This document shows, one piece after another, positions 51,571 to 59,674 of a stretch of DNA of 64,000 nt. The stretch is taken from NCBI RefSeq assembly GCF_000473265.1, contig NZ_KI421511.1, forward strand, positions 310,001 to 374,000. Direction: 5' to 3'. This stretch comes from Amycolatopsis thermoflava N1165 (GTDB lineage Bacteria > Actinomycetota > Actinomycetes > Mycobacteriales > Pseudonocardiaceae). The position numbers and the translations under genes are program-made. How positions within the stretch are numbered: position 1 is the first letter of the stretch; every line of letters begins with the position of its first letter. Below the pieces are notes generated by a model that searched no databases, had not been told where the DNA came from, and saw only the letters and a list, made by a program, of their open reading frames with translations.

Positions 51571-51582
51571 GACAATGAGCGC
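51571..51582 (+). promoter_or_regulatory. -10 box for a leaderless transcript
   Basis: GACAAT at 51571-51576 is six bases before the ATG at 51583. No ribosome site is present, although the upstream gene stops only 18 bases before. Confidence 0.4.
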
Positions 51583-52185
51583 ATGCGGCTCACCGACGTC
51601 TCCCTTCCGGACAGTCCCGTCTGTCTCAACGCCATCGACGTGGCGAAGACCTACCACTCGCCTGCCCTGCTGAACCACTCGTTCCGCGCGTACGTGTGGG
51701 CGGCGGCCTACGGGACCGCGCACGACGTGGCCTTCGATGCCGAGTTGCTGTTCGTCGCGGCGTTGCTGCACGACGTCGGGCTGGTCGCGGAGTTCGACAG
51801 CCACACGGTGCCCTTCGAGGTCGCCGGTGGTCACGTGGCGTGGGTGTTCGCCGCGGGGGCCGGGTGGCCTCGGCCGCGGCGCGAGCGCCTGTCGGAGGTG
51901 ATCGTCCGGCACATGTGGCACGAGGTGGACCAGGACGAGGACCCGGAGGGCTTCCTCCTGGCCCGCTCCACCGGGGTCGACATCACCGGCCGTCACCTCG
52001 ACGACTTCCCCGACGCGTTCCAGGCCGAAGTGATGGGCCGCTATCCCCGGCTGACCCTGGCCGAGGAGTTCGTGCGGTGCTTCCAGGACCAGGCCAAGCG
52101 CAAGCCGGACAGCTCCGCTGCCGCCGCGATCGGCAACGACCTCGCCACCCGCATCGGCCGGAACCCACTGGAACAAGCCCGCTAG
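51583..52185 (+). CDS. HD-domain phosphohydrolase-like protein (cyanamide-hydratase-like)
   Basis: The 200-residue protein has the HD metal signature: LLNHSFRAYVWA (first histidine), LLFVAALLHDVGLVAEFD (HD pair) and IVRHMWHEVDQDEDPEG. The whole protein fits small HD hydrolases related to cyanamide hydratase and nucleotide phosphohydrolases. The exact reaction is open. It is followed by a bidirectional hairpin separating it from the convergent exporter gene. Confidence 0.8.
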   Translation: MRLTDVSLPDSPVCLNAIDVAKTYHSPALLNHSFRAYVWAAAYGTAHDVAFDAELLFVAALLHDVGLVAEFDSHTVPFEVAGGHVAWVFAAGAGWPRPRRERLSEVIVRHMWHEVDQDEDPEGFLLARSTGVDITGRHLDDFPDAFQAEVMGRYPRLTLAEEFVRCFQDQAKRKPDSSAAAAIGNDLATRIGRNPLEQAR

Positions 52186-52200
52186 GCCACGACGCGAGAA

Positions 52201-52233
52201 CGGCCGACGAGCGTTTTCGCCGCTCATCGGCCG
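52201..52233. terminator. Bidirectional hairpin between convergent genes
   Basis: CGGCCGACGAGCG and CGCTCATCGGCCG pair over 13 bp with one mismatch, around a loop that includes TTTTCGC. It serves genes on both sides. Confidence 0.65.
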
Positions 52234-52258
52234 CTTCGCGAGGAACAGTCGCCGGGGG

Positions 52259-53677
52259 TCAGAGGCTCGTCACCTCCTGCTTCGGCGCGGTCTCGGCCCG
52301 GGCGGTGCGGATCGTGGCCAGCCCGAGGAACCCGCCGACGAGGGCGATCGCGGCCGCGCCGAGGAAGGCGGCGGAGAAGCCGTCGGTGAGGGCGGTCGCG
52401 TCGCCGAGCTCACCGGCCCCGAAGGAGAGGCCGACCGCGGTCATCGCGGCCAGGCCGAGCGCCGAGCCGATCTGATAGGCGGTGTTCACGATCCCGGACG
52501 CGAGCCCGCCCTCCTCCGGCTTCGCGCTGGAGATCGCCATGCCCAGCGACGGGATGAACGCCAGCGCCTGACCAAGGGCGGCGACGAGGGATGCCGGCAG
52601 GACATCGACCACGAACGAGCCGGTCGGCCGGACGAACGACAACCACACCAGGCCCGCCGCCAGTGCCCACAGTCCCGCCACGATCAGGGTCTTCGATCCG
52701 AAGCGGGCGATCAGGCGCGGCGCCACGCCGACCATCAGGATCACGATCAGCAGCGTCATCGGGAGCAGCGCCGCGCCACCGGCGAACGCGCCGTAACCCA
52801 GGACCTGCTGCAGGTACAGGTTGAGGAAGTACCACATCGGGATCCACGCGGCGCCCAGCAGCAGCTGGGCCAGGTTCGCCGCACCCAGGTTCGGCGTGCG
52901 GAAGATGCCCAGGCGCACCAGCGGCACCCGGCGGGACCGCTGGATAACCAGGAAGATCGCCAGCAGCACGATCCCGCCGGCCAGTGCGCCCAGCGTCGCC
53001 GCCGATCCCCAGCCCTGCTCGGGAGCGCGCACGATGGCGAACACGGTGAGCGCGAGGCCCGCGGTGACGGCCACCGCGCCCGCCACGTCGACAGCGCCGC
53101 GGCGTGCGGGCGTGACCGGCATGAGGGCGGGCGTGGCCGCGATCGCGATCAGCGAGATCGGCACGTAGAGCCAGAAGATCCACGGCCAGGACAGCCATTC
53201 GGTGATCACGCCGCCGAGGAAGACACCCGCGGTGCCGCCGGCCGGCGCGGCCGCCCCGTAGAGCGCGAGCGCCTTCGTCAGCTCCTTCGGGCGCTCACCG
53301 AAGAGCACCATCAACAGCGTCAGGGCCGACGGCGCGATCAACGCCGCCCCGGCGCCCTGCAGGACCCGGCCGGTCAGCTCGATCGCGGCGGTGCCGGCGA
53401 GGGCGGCCACCATCGAACCGGCGAGGGTGACCACCCAGCCCGTGGTGAACATCCGCCGGGCGCCGAGCAGGTCCGACAGGCGGCCGCCGAGCAGCAGCAG
53501 CCCGCCGAAGGCGACCACGTAGGCGTTGAACACCCAGGACAGGCCGTCCGGGGTGAAGCCGAGATCGGACTGCATCTTCGGCAGCGCGACCCCGATGATC
53601 GAGGTGTCCATGATGACCATGAACTGGGCGAGCGCGAGGAACCCCAGGGCCCACCAGCGGCGGGAGTCGGTTCTCAT
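52259..53677 (-). CDS. DHA2-family MFS exporter (14-TM)
   Basis: This 472-residue protein has about 14 hydrophobic helices. The first contains VIMDTSIIGVALPKM, the DHA2 signature, and GRLSDLLGARRMF gives the loop 2-3 motif. DHA2 members export drugs, dyes or other toxic compounds by proton antiport. The 5' region carries two TACC-N7-GGTA boxes that look like CsoR-type metal-sensor operators. That is unusual for a drug exporter and suggests induction by copper or a reactive small molecule. Confidence 0.9.
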   Translation of the reverse strand: MRTDSRRWWALGFLALAQFMVIMDTSIIGVALPKMQSDLGFTPDGLSWVFNAYVVAFGGLLLLGGRLSDLLGARRMFTTGWVVTLAGSMVAALAGTAAIELTGRVLQGAGAALIAPSALTLLMVLFGERPKELTKALALYGAAAPAGGTAGVFLGGVITEWLSWPWIFWLYVPISLIAIAATPALMPVTPARRGAVDVAGAVAVTAGLALTVFAIVRAPEQGWGSAATLGALAGGIVLLAIFLVIQRSRRVPLVRLGIFRTPNLGAANLAQLLLGAAWIPMWYFLNLYLQQVLGYGAFAGGAALLPMTLLIVILMVGVAPRLIARFGSKTLIVAGLWALAAGLVWLSFVRPTGSFVVDVLPASLVAALGQALAFIPSLGMAISSAKPEEGGLASGIVNTAYQIGSALGLAAMTAVGLSFGAGELGDATALTDGFSAAFLGAAAIALVGGFLGLATIRTARAETAPKQEVTSL

Positions 53678-53687
53678 CTCGGTCTCC

Positions 53688-53764
53688 TATACCTATGGGG
53701 GGTATCTGTACGACCGAGAAGTTAGCCCTGTGGACGAACGTGGCGCAAGTACCCCCTAGGGGTA
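53688..53764 (-). promoter_or_regulatory. Two CsoR-like operator boxes before the exporter
   Basis: TACC-N7-GGTA occurs at 53690-53704 and 53750-53764, exactly 60 bases apart, with C- and G-rich centres such as TACCCCCTAGGGGTA. This is the form of CsoR/RcnR-family operators for copper and related sensors. No such sensor gene is seen in the window. Confidence 0.6.
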
Positions 53765-53805
53765 TTTGTGTGATCAAGGTCCCGCGCGCTCGGGGAATGC
53801 TTTCG

Positions 53806-55548
53806 TCAGCCGGCGCAGCGCACCGTGGGCTCAGGGTCGTACCGCACGGTCCGCGTCATGCGGCTGATCTCCCGTCCGCTCAGGTCGCGGACGATCCGCG
53901 TGTCCGAGGTGCGGAACCCCGGCTTGCCGCGGGCCGGCTGGCACGTGCTTCCCGCCGGTTTCGTGACCGTGTGCGGGTCGACGTAGTCGCCGCGCGGGCC
54001 GGGCACCGACTCGACCGTGACGTGCCTCGTGCCCCACAACCGCACGGTGATGGACTTCGGCGTCCAGATCGTCTGGATCGCGACCCCGGTGGGGAACTCG
54101 TTGGCGAACTTCAGGTCGATGACGCTGCTGCCGTCCGGGTTCTGGAAGACCGTCGCGTCGCGGCCGGCTGGGTAGCGGCTGATGTAGTAGCTGTGTTCCT
54201 TGTGCTCGACGTCGGTCATCCCGGCGAAGTAGGCGGCGTTGTAGAGGGTGGTGGCGAACTGCGAGATCCCGCCACCCACCTCGCGCTCCGGCACGCCCTC
54301 CTCGATCACGCCGGCCTCCACGTACCCCTGCGCGGCCTCCCGCGGGCCGGTGTACCCGTTGAGGCTGAACGTTTCCCCGGGCAGCACGATCGCGCCGGAC
54401 ACCTTCTCGGCGACCACCCGGATGTTCATCCCGGAGTCGGGTGCGAAGTTGCCGGTGGTGAACTCGCCGATCACCTCGGTGATCCCGAGCTGCCCGGCCC
54501 GGTCGGTGGTGATCCTCGCCGGCACGGCCGCGTACCGGGCGTCGGCGGTCCGGTCGCGGCCCGGCCGGATCTCCTCCAGCAACCCGCTCAGGGTCTGGTC
54601 CCAGTCGACCGCGCGGCCGTCGACCGCCGGTACGACCGCGGGCCGGTCGTTGTCGAACCGCATCCGCGCGTCCTGCCCCGGCTTCTCCGTCGGCGCGAGC
54701 TGATCGGCCAGCGGGCCGAGCTTCGCGCGGTCGAGCCGTGGGACGAGCGTGCCGTTGTCGCCGGGCTGGAACGTCAGCGCGGCGGCGATCTGCGCGGGCT
54801 CCAGAGTGGCGTCCCGGCCGTCGCCGCGAACCGTTGCCGGCGCGGCGACAGCGGGCCGCGCGATCTCGTCGAGCGCCGCGCGCACTCCGTCCGGTGTGGT
54901 CTTCGGCGGACGGGGGAGCACCGGAGCCGGCACGCGCTCCGCGGTCGCCCAGCCGGTGAGCAGCACCTCCTCGGCCCGGACGGCGTCGAGCGCCTGGCCG
55001 GCCTGCGGATCGAGGGCGACGGGGGTGGTCCCGTCGAACCGGATGCCGCCCTCCACCACCGGCCGGTCGACCGCCGCCCGCAGCTCGTCGAGGGTGGCGG
55101 TCAGGGCGCCCGGGTCCGCCCGGGCCACCACGGCGATCTCGCGGTCGCGGAACAGCGACATCAACCGGGTCCACGGGTTCAGCGGCTGGGCACCCGCCGC
55201 GGCCACAGTCGCCCCGGCATCGACCCGCACCCCGGCCTCCGCGGGGACGAACGGGATCTCCCGGTCACCGGCGAGCACCTGAACCGGACGGCCGAGCCGG
55301 GGCGTCAGCTCGTCCCGCAGCGTCTGCTCCGCCGTGGACTTGCTCATGCCGCCGATCGCCACACCCGCCACGGTCGTGCCACGCGGGACGTCACCGGAGC
55401 TCAGCGCCAGGTCGAGCACGTACAGCACAGCGAGTACGAACAGGACAGCCGCCGCGGCGATCGTCGGGGGCCTGCGCCACCACGGTTTCGGCGCGACCTC
55501 GCCGACGCGGGGCAGGTACTCGGTGGGCTCGGGCGTCGAAGGAACCAC
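53806..55548 (-). CDS. VanW-family protein with repeated peptidoglycan-binding-like domains
   Basis: The 580-residue protein has a cytoplasmic N-terminus, one transmembrane helix (IAAAAVLFVLAVLYVLDLAL), and two long domains with VTGVAIGGMSKST-like and LVPRLDRAK blocks typical of PG-binding_4/YoaR proteins. The VanW domain lies at about residues 365-500 with GETFSLNGYTGPREAAQGY and GGGISQFATTLYNAAYF. It should act outside the membrane on the cell wall. VanW itself is of unknown biochemistry. The GTG at 55548 is the start. Confidence 0.85.
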   Translation of the reverse strand: MVPSTPEPTEYLPRVGEVAPKPWWRRPPTIAAAAVLFVLAVLYVLDLALSSGDVPRGTTVAGVAIGGMSKSTAEQTLRDELTPRLGRPVQVLAGDREIPFVPAEAGVRVDAGATVAAAGAQPLNPWTRLMSLFRDREIAVVARADPGALTATLDELRAAVDRPVVEGGIRFDGTTPVALDPQAGQALDAVRAEEVLLTGWATAERVPAPVLPRPPKTTPDGVRAALDEIARPAVAAPATVRGDGRDATLEPAQIAAALTFQPGDNGTLVPRLDRAKLGPLADQLAPTEKPGQDARMRFDNDRPAVVPAVDGRAVDWDQTLSGLLEEIRPGRDRTADARYAAVPARITTDRAGQLGITEVIGEFTTGNFAPDSGMNIRVVAEKVSGAIVLPGETFSLNGYTGPREAAQGYVEAGVIEEGVPEREVGGGISQFATTLYNAAYFAGMTDVEHKEHSYYISRYPAGRDATVFQNPDGSSVIDLKFANEFPTGVAIQTIWTPKSITVRLWGTRHVTVESVPGPRGDYVDPHTVTKPAGSTCQPARGKPGFRTSDTRIVRDLSGREISRMTRTVRYDPEPTVRCAG

Positions 55549-55579
55549 CAGGTCCTAGTTGACCAAAACAGCCGGTTCA

Positions 55580-56103
55580 AACGCGGCGAACCGCCACGGC
55601 GCCGGGCAGGAACACCCCGGCCAGCGACGCGGACTCCGCGACGAGCAGGTCAGGCACGCAGCGCGGCCCGCGACGCGGGTGATCGTGCTGACGACCTTCG
55701 ACGACGACGAGCACCTGTACCCGGCGCTGCGGGCGGGTGCGCACGGGTTCCTGGCCAAGGACGCGACGCCGGAAGAAGTGCTCGACGCGATCCGCCCGGT
55801 CGACGACGGGGACGCGCCGTTCAGCGCGGCGGTGCTCCGGCGGCTCGTGCACGCCGCGATTGCCGCGCGTGAGCGCACCGAAGCGCCCGCTCCCGGCCGG
55901 TGGCAGCTGACCGGACGGGAACAGGACGTGCTCGCCCTGCTCGGGCAGGGGCTGTCGAACGCCGAGATCGCCGCCGAGCTGCACCTCGGGGTCACCACAG
56001 TGAAGACGCACATCGCCAACCTGATGCCCAAGACCGGCGCCACGAAGCGGGTCGCTTGGCGGTGCTGGCCGCCCGCGGACTCACCGAGCGGACCGGCGAC
56101 TAG
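55580..56103 (+). pseudogene. Truncated, frameshifted NarL-type response regulator
   Basis: The readable part begins in mid-receiver with RVIVLTTFDDDEHLYPALRA, continues GFLAKDATPEEVLDAI and reaches a LuxR helix-turn-helix with LTGREQDVLALLGQGLSNAE. The first half of the receiver, including the phosphoacceptor Asp, is absent. Near 56045 the frame shifts: the expected LAVLAARGLTERTGD tail continues in another frame to 56103. No kinase is adjacent. It is a dead gene. Confidence 0.75.
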
Positions 56104-56111
56104 CGGACAGC

Positions 56112-56376
56112 TCAGCCGGTGATCTCCTTGCCGAAGATGCCGCGGGCGATGACCCACTTCAGGATCTCGTTGGCGCCCTCGTAGATCTCACCGATCTTGC
56201 TGTCCCGGTAGATCGCCTCGACCGGGCCCGGGGTGCCGTCGGCGGCCAGCTCCCGCGCGAATCCCAGGCCGCCGAACGCCTGGACCGCGTCCCGGGCCAT
56301 GTCCACCGCCAACCGGCTGCCGTACTGCTTCGCCATCGCGGCTTCCGGCTCCGGGAAGACCTCGCCGGCGTGGACG
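56112..56376 (-). pseudogene. 3' fragment of an acyl-CoA dehydrogenase gene
   Basis: The reading EAAMAKQYGSRLAVDMARDA, then QAFGGLGFARELA, IYRDSKIGEIYEGANEIL and VIARGIFGKEITG is the C-terminal quarter of an acyl-CoA dehydrogenase, including the catalytic-domain YEG(T/A)NEI motif. Upstream sequence belongs to something else. About 85 residues remain of an expected 380-400, with no start. Confidence 0.7.
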
Positions 56377-56564
56377 TCCCGTGGGCGGACACGCCCGAGT
56401 TCCCGCGCCCGCTGATGATGAGCCGCCTCGGACTGCGCGCCATCTGGGCCGTCGACCGCTTCAACGACCGGATCAACGGAAGCCGCCGCAACGCGCGGCG
56501 CGGCGGTGACCTCGGAGTCGTGCACCCGCGGAACAGCCGCGTCAAAAAGCCTTTCCCGGGTTGA
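56373..56564 (+). other. Possible fragment of an unidentified gene
   Basis: An open frame reads VPWADTPEFPRPLMMSRLGL and AIWAVDRFNDRINGSR, a protein-like stretch of about 40 residues. It then turns arginine-rich and ends inside the next gene's 3' region. I cannot name the family. It abuts the acyl-CoA dehydrogenase fragment on the opposite strand and looks like another rearrangement relic. Confidence 0.25.
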
Positions 56565-57864
56565 GGATCCCCTGCGGGTCCAGCGCCGCCTTCACCGCGG
56601 CCTGCACCGACAGCACCTCCGGGCCCGCCTCGCGTGCCAGCCAGTCCCGCTTCAACAGCCCCACGCCGTGCTCGCCGGTGACCGTGCCGCCCAGGTCCAG
56701 CGCCAGCGCGAACAGGTCGTCCCCGGCGCGGCGGACCGCCGCGTCCAGCGTCTCGTAACCGACGATCGGGTGGAGGTTGCCGTCGCCGGCGTGAGCGAAG
56801 CTGTAGATCCGCACGCCGTGGGCGGCCGCGATCCGCGAAACCCCCGCGAAGGCCTCGGCGAGGCGGGACCGCGGCACGCAGATGTCCTCGATCAGCGCCC
56901 GGCCGAACCGCTCGATCGACGGCAGCGCCATCCGCCGGGCGAACAACAACCGCTCCGCGGACTCGGCGTCGTCACTCCACTCCGACCACGTCGCCTCCTC
57001 CGCCAGCACCTCCGCGATCGCCGTGATCTCCTCCTCGGCGGCCGGTCCGTCGGCCTGGGCGATCACCAGCGCACCGCCCCGCGCCGCCAGATCGGTGCCC
57101 TGCGCGCGGTCGACCACCTCCAGCGTCGCCCCGTCCAGCAACTCCAGCACGCTCGGCTCCCGCCGCTGCCGGGTGAGCCCGGCGCACGCCCGCGCGGCCG
57201 CCGCGACCGAGTCGAACGCCGCGGCCGCGGTGAGGGTGCGTGCGGGCAACGGGCGCAGCCGCAGCGTCGCGCCGACCACCACGCCCAGCGTGCCTTCCGA
57301 ACCGACGAACAACGACGTCAGATCCAGCCCGGCGACACCCTTCACGGTGCGGCGCCCCGTCCTGATCAGCCTGCCGTCGGCCAGCACGACGTCCAGGCCC
57401 AGCACCGCTTCCCGCGTGACGCCGTACTTCACGCAGCGCATCCCGCCCGCGTTCGTCGCGATGTTGCCGCCGATCGTCGAGATCTCCGCGCTCGCCGGGT
57501 CCGGCGCATACCGCAGACCGAACGCCTGCGCCGCCCGATCCAGCTCCGCGGTGCGCACCCCGGGCTCGACCACGGCCAGCGCGTCCACCGGGTCGATCTC
57601 CACGATCCGGTCCAGCCCGCTGACGTCCAGCACCAGCTCACCTCGCCCGGCCACCGCTCCGCCGGCCAGCCCGGTGCCCGCGCCGCGCGGGACGACCGGG
57701 ACGCCGTGCGCGGAAGCGAGCCGCAGCACCGCCCGCACACCGTCCACAGTGTCCGGACGGGCGACCGCGAGCGGGAGCCCGTCACCGGCGACCCCGGAAC
57801 GGTCCCCGGCCACCGACGCCGGGAGGACCGGAACGACCGCCCGCAGCTCGTCCAGGAACCCCAT
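56542..57864 (-). CDS. FAD-linked oxidase, GlcD-like
   Basis: The 440-residue protein has a PCMH-type FAD domain, with VPVVPRGAGTGLAGGAV, AEISTIGGNIATNAGGMRC and SLFVGSEGTLGVVV. The C-terminal oxidase domain has FAHAGDGNLHP and TGEHGVGLLK. This fits glycolate oxidase subunit GlcD and D-lactate or 2-hydroxyacid dehydrogenases, soluble or loosely membrane-bound. The ATG overlaps the upstream hydrolase stop by one base (TGATG). The electron acceptor and exact 2-hydroxyacid are not known. Confidence 0.85.
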   Translation of the reverse strand: MGFLDELRAVVPVLPASVAGDRSGVAGDGLPLAVARPDTVDGVRAVLRLASAHGVPVVPRGAGTGLAGGAVAGRGELVLDVSGLDRIVEIDPVDALAVVEPGVRTAELDRAAQAFGLRYAPDPASAEISTIGGNIATNAGGMRCVKYGVTREAVLGLDVVLADGRLIRTGRRTVKGVAGLDLTSLFVGSEGTLGVVVGATLRLRPLPARTLTAAAAFDSVAAAARACAGLTRQRREPSVLELLDGATLEVVDRAQGTDLAARGGALVIAQADGPAAEEEITAIAEVLAEEATWSEWSDDAESAERLLFARRMALPSIERFGRALIEDICVPRSRLAEAFAGVSRIAAAHGVRIYSFAHAGDGNLHPIVGYETLDAAVRRAGDDLFALALDLGGTVTGEHGVGLLKRDWLAREAGPEVLSVQAAVKAALDPQGILNPGKAF

Positions 57865-58583
57865 CAGCCCTGGACGTCCACCACGATCGCGGGCAGATCA
57901 CGGCCCAGGCGCAGGCTTTCCAGGAACAGCACCACGTTCGCGGCCACCGCGCGGTGGGACACGTCGTTGAGCACGTCGTGCCGCCCGCCGGAAACCTCCC
58001 GCAGCCGCGCCGTTGTCACCCCGCGGAACGGCTCGAACGCCGCGGCCGCCGCAGTCACCGGATCTGCGCTCCCGTGCAGCACGAGGACCGGCTTCGCGGG
58101 CACCCGCAACGACCACCCCGACGGCACCGGCCGGGCGAGCGCGCCACGCGTGAAACCGGTGTCCTCGCTGAGGATCCGCCGGTGCGTCGGGCACGCGGTG
58201 CGGGCTTCGAGCTCGTCGTCCCAGTCGCCGTCCCGCGCGCTGCCGGGCAGCGCGAGCCCGGCCAGCACCACGCCGTCCACCAGGTCCAGTTCGCCGGCCA
58301 GCGACGCGGCCAGCGTGGCGCCCGTGTCCGAGCCCACCAGCACCCTCGGCTCCGGTGTGTCCGACAGCAACGCCGCGACCGCCGCGCGGGCGGACGCCAC
58401 GTCGTCGAGGTCCACCTCGACCACGCGCACCCGGTAGGCGTCGGCCGCGAGCCGCCTGCCGAAGCGCTGGTAGGAGGCCGGGGTCTCGCCGCGGCCGGTG
58501 AGCACGACGACGGTGCCGCGCGGGGCGAGGCCGGACGGCTCGTCCCACTCGGTGGGAGTGGTGGCAATCGCAGGAATGGTCAC
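57864..58583 (-). CDS. Alpha/beta-hydrolase-like protein
   Basis: This 239-residue protein fits a small alpha/beta hydrolase: TVVVLTGRGETPASYQRFG at the start, a nucleophile-elbow region LVGSDTGATLAA, PVLVLHGSADPV for the acid, and a late GGRHDVLND histidine. The elbow has Asp where many members have Ser (G-S-D-T-G), so Ser may act one position earlier or activity may differ. It is translationally coupled to the GlcD-like gene and divergent from the LysR gene. Confidence 0.7.
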   Translation of the reverse strand: MTIPAIATTPTEWDEPSGLAPRGTVVVLTGRGETPASYQRFGRRLAADAYRVRVVEVDLDDVASARAAVAALLSDTPEPRVLVGSDTGATLAASLAGELDLVDGVVLAGLALPGSARDGDWDDELEARTACPTHRRILSEDTGFTRGALARPVPSGWSLRVPAKPVLVLHGSADPVTAAAAAFEPFRGVTTARLREVSGGRHDVLNDVSHRAVAANVVLFLESLRLGRDLPAIVVDVQG

Positions 58584-58698
58584 CCGGACAGCCTGACCCG
58601 GACCACCGCGCCGCGTCCAAGAGCGGTTCGCGATGGCTACCCATGCGCGACCGTGATGGGTGCCGTCTCACATAGCGGTCAGCCACAGCCGGTGGTGC

Positions 58699-58710
58699 TG
58701 TAATCGACGC
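58699..58710 (+). promoter_or_regulatory. -10 box for a leaderless lysR transcript
   Basis: TGTAAT at 58699-58704 is six bases before the ATG at 58711. There is no ribosome site. Confidence 0.4.
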
Positions 58711-59592
58711 ATGACCAACTCGCTCGACCTGGAACACTTGCGGACGCTGATCGCGATCGCCGAGTGCGGTGGGTTCGGCAAAGCGGCCGCCGTGCGCCAC
58801 ATCAGCCAGCCCGCGCTGAGCCAGCACGTCCGGCTGCTGGAACGCGGCCTCAAGCGCAAGCTGTTCGAGCGCGACGGCCGCACCATGCGCTTCACCCGCG
58901 AGGGCGAGCGGGTCCTGGCCGAAGCCCGGCGGATCATCGAGGTGCACGACGCCTCGCTGCGGCGGCTGGAGGCCGAGCGCGCGCCGACGATCGTCGTCGG
59001 CTCCACCGAGCACAGCGCCGAGCAGATCCTGCCGGAGATGATCCGGGCGCTGCAGGCCGCGTTCCCGTTGTGCGCCACCAGGTTCGAGATCGGGCGGTCG
59101 ACGCAGCTCACCGAGTCCGTCGCCAAGGGCACGGTCGACTTCGCGTTCATCCTCGACCCCACCGGGCGCAGCGCCGGGCACCTCGTCGGGAGCCTGCCGC
59201 TGGTCTGGTACTCGGCCCGCGGCTGGACCCCGCCGGAGGGGACGCTGCCGCTGATCGCGTTCGAGGAACCCTGCGGCATCCGGGAACGGGCGCTGTCCGT
59301 GCTCGCCGCCGACGACCGCCACGTCGAGGTCGCCGCGCAGTCCACGACCCTGGAGGGGGTGCTGGCCGGTGTCCGGGCCGGTCTCGGCGTCGCCCTGCTG
59401 CCCAGCGCGGGCGGGCGGCCGACGGGGTTGAGCGTGCGGAGCGACCTGCCCGAGGCCGGCACCACCCAGCTGCGCATGGTCACCCGGCGCGGCCTGCCCG
59501 AAGAGGTGGAACAGGCCGCGCTCACCGCCGGCGTGGAGTTCTTCGCGCAGCGGCCGCACCTGCAGCTCGTGACCGCGGCGCGTGGCGCGTGA
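58711..59592 (+). CDS. LysR-family regulator
   Basis: The 293-residue LysR protein has an N-terminal winged helix with LIAIAECGGFGKAAAVRHIS and QPALSQHVRLLER, and a substrate-binding domain from about residue 90 (TIVVGSTEHSAEQILP). The effector is unknown. It is divergent from the hydrolase/GlcD pair and upstream of an LLM monooxygenase and an acyl-CoA-dehydrogenase-like enzyme in the same direction. By analogy with Cbl/CysB-type control of sulfonate genes it may govern those. Confidence 0.85.
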   Translation: MTNSLDLEHLRTLIAIAECGGFGKAAAVRHISQPALSQHVRLLERGLKRKLFERDGRTMRFTREGERVLAEARRIIEVHDASLRRLEAERAPTIVVGSTEHSAEQILPEMIRALQAAFPLCATRFEIGRSTQLTESVAKGTVDFAFILDPTGRSAGHLVGSLPLVWYSARGWTPPEGTLPLIAFEEPCGIRERALSVLAADDRHVEVAAQSTTLEGVLAGVRAGLGVALLPSAGGRPTGLSVRSDLPEAGTTQLRMVTRRGLPEEVEQAALTAGVEFFAQRPHLQLVTAARGA

Positions 59593-59662
59593 GCAGCGTC
59601 CATAACGCCGGGCTATCGGTCCCATCCCCGGTTTGTCTTGGACGGCGCCGGACGCCCCGGCC

Positions 59663-59674
59663 TACGGTCCGATC
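59663..59674 (+). promoter_or_regulatory. -10 box for a leaderless LLM transcript
   Basis: TACGGT at 59663-59668 is six bases before the ATG at 59675. A TTGGAC at 59638-59643 could be the -35 at a 19-bp spacing. Confidence 0.45.

Noticed and set aside
53695-55872. A 725-codon plus-strand frame opposite the VanW gene
   Set aside because: It has low-complexity composition with no motif; the opposite strand carries the VanW domain.
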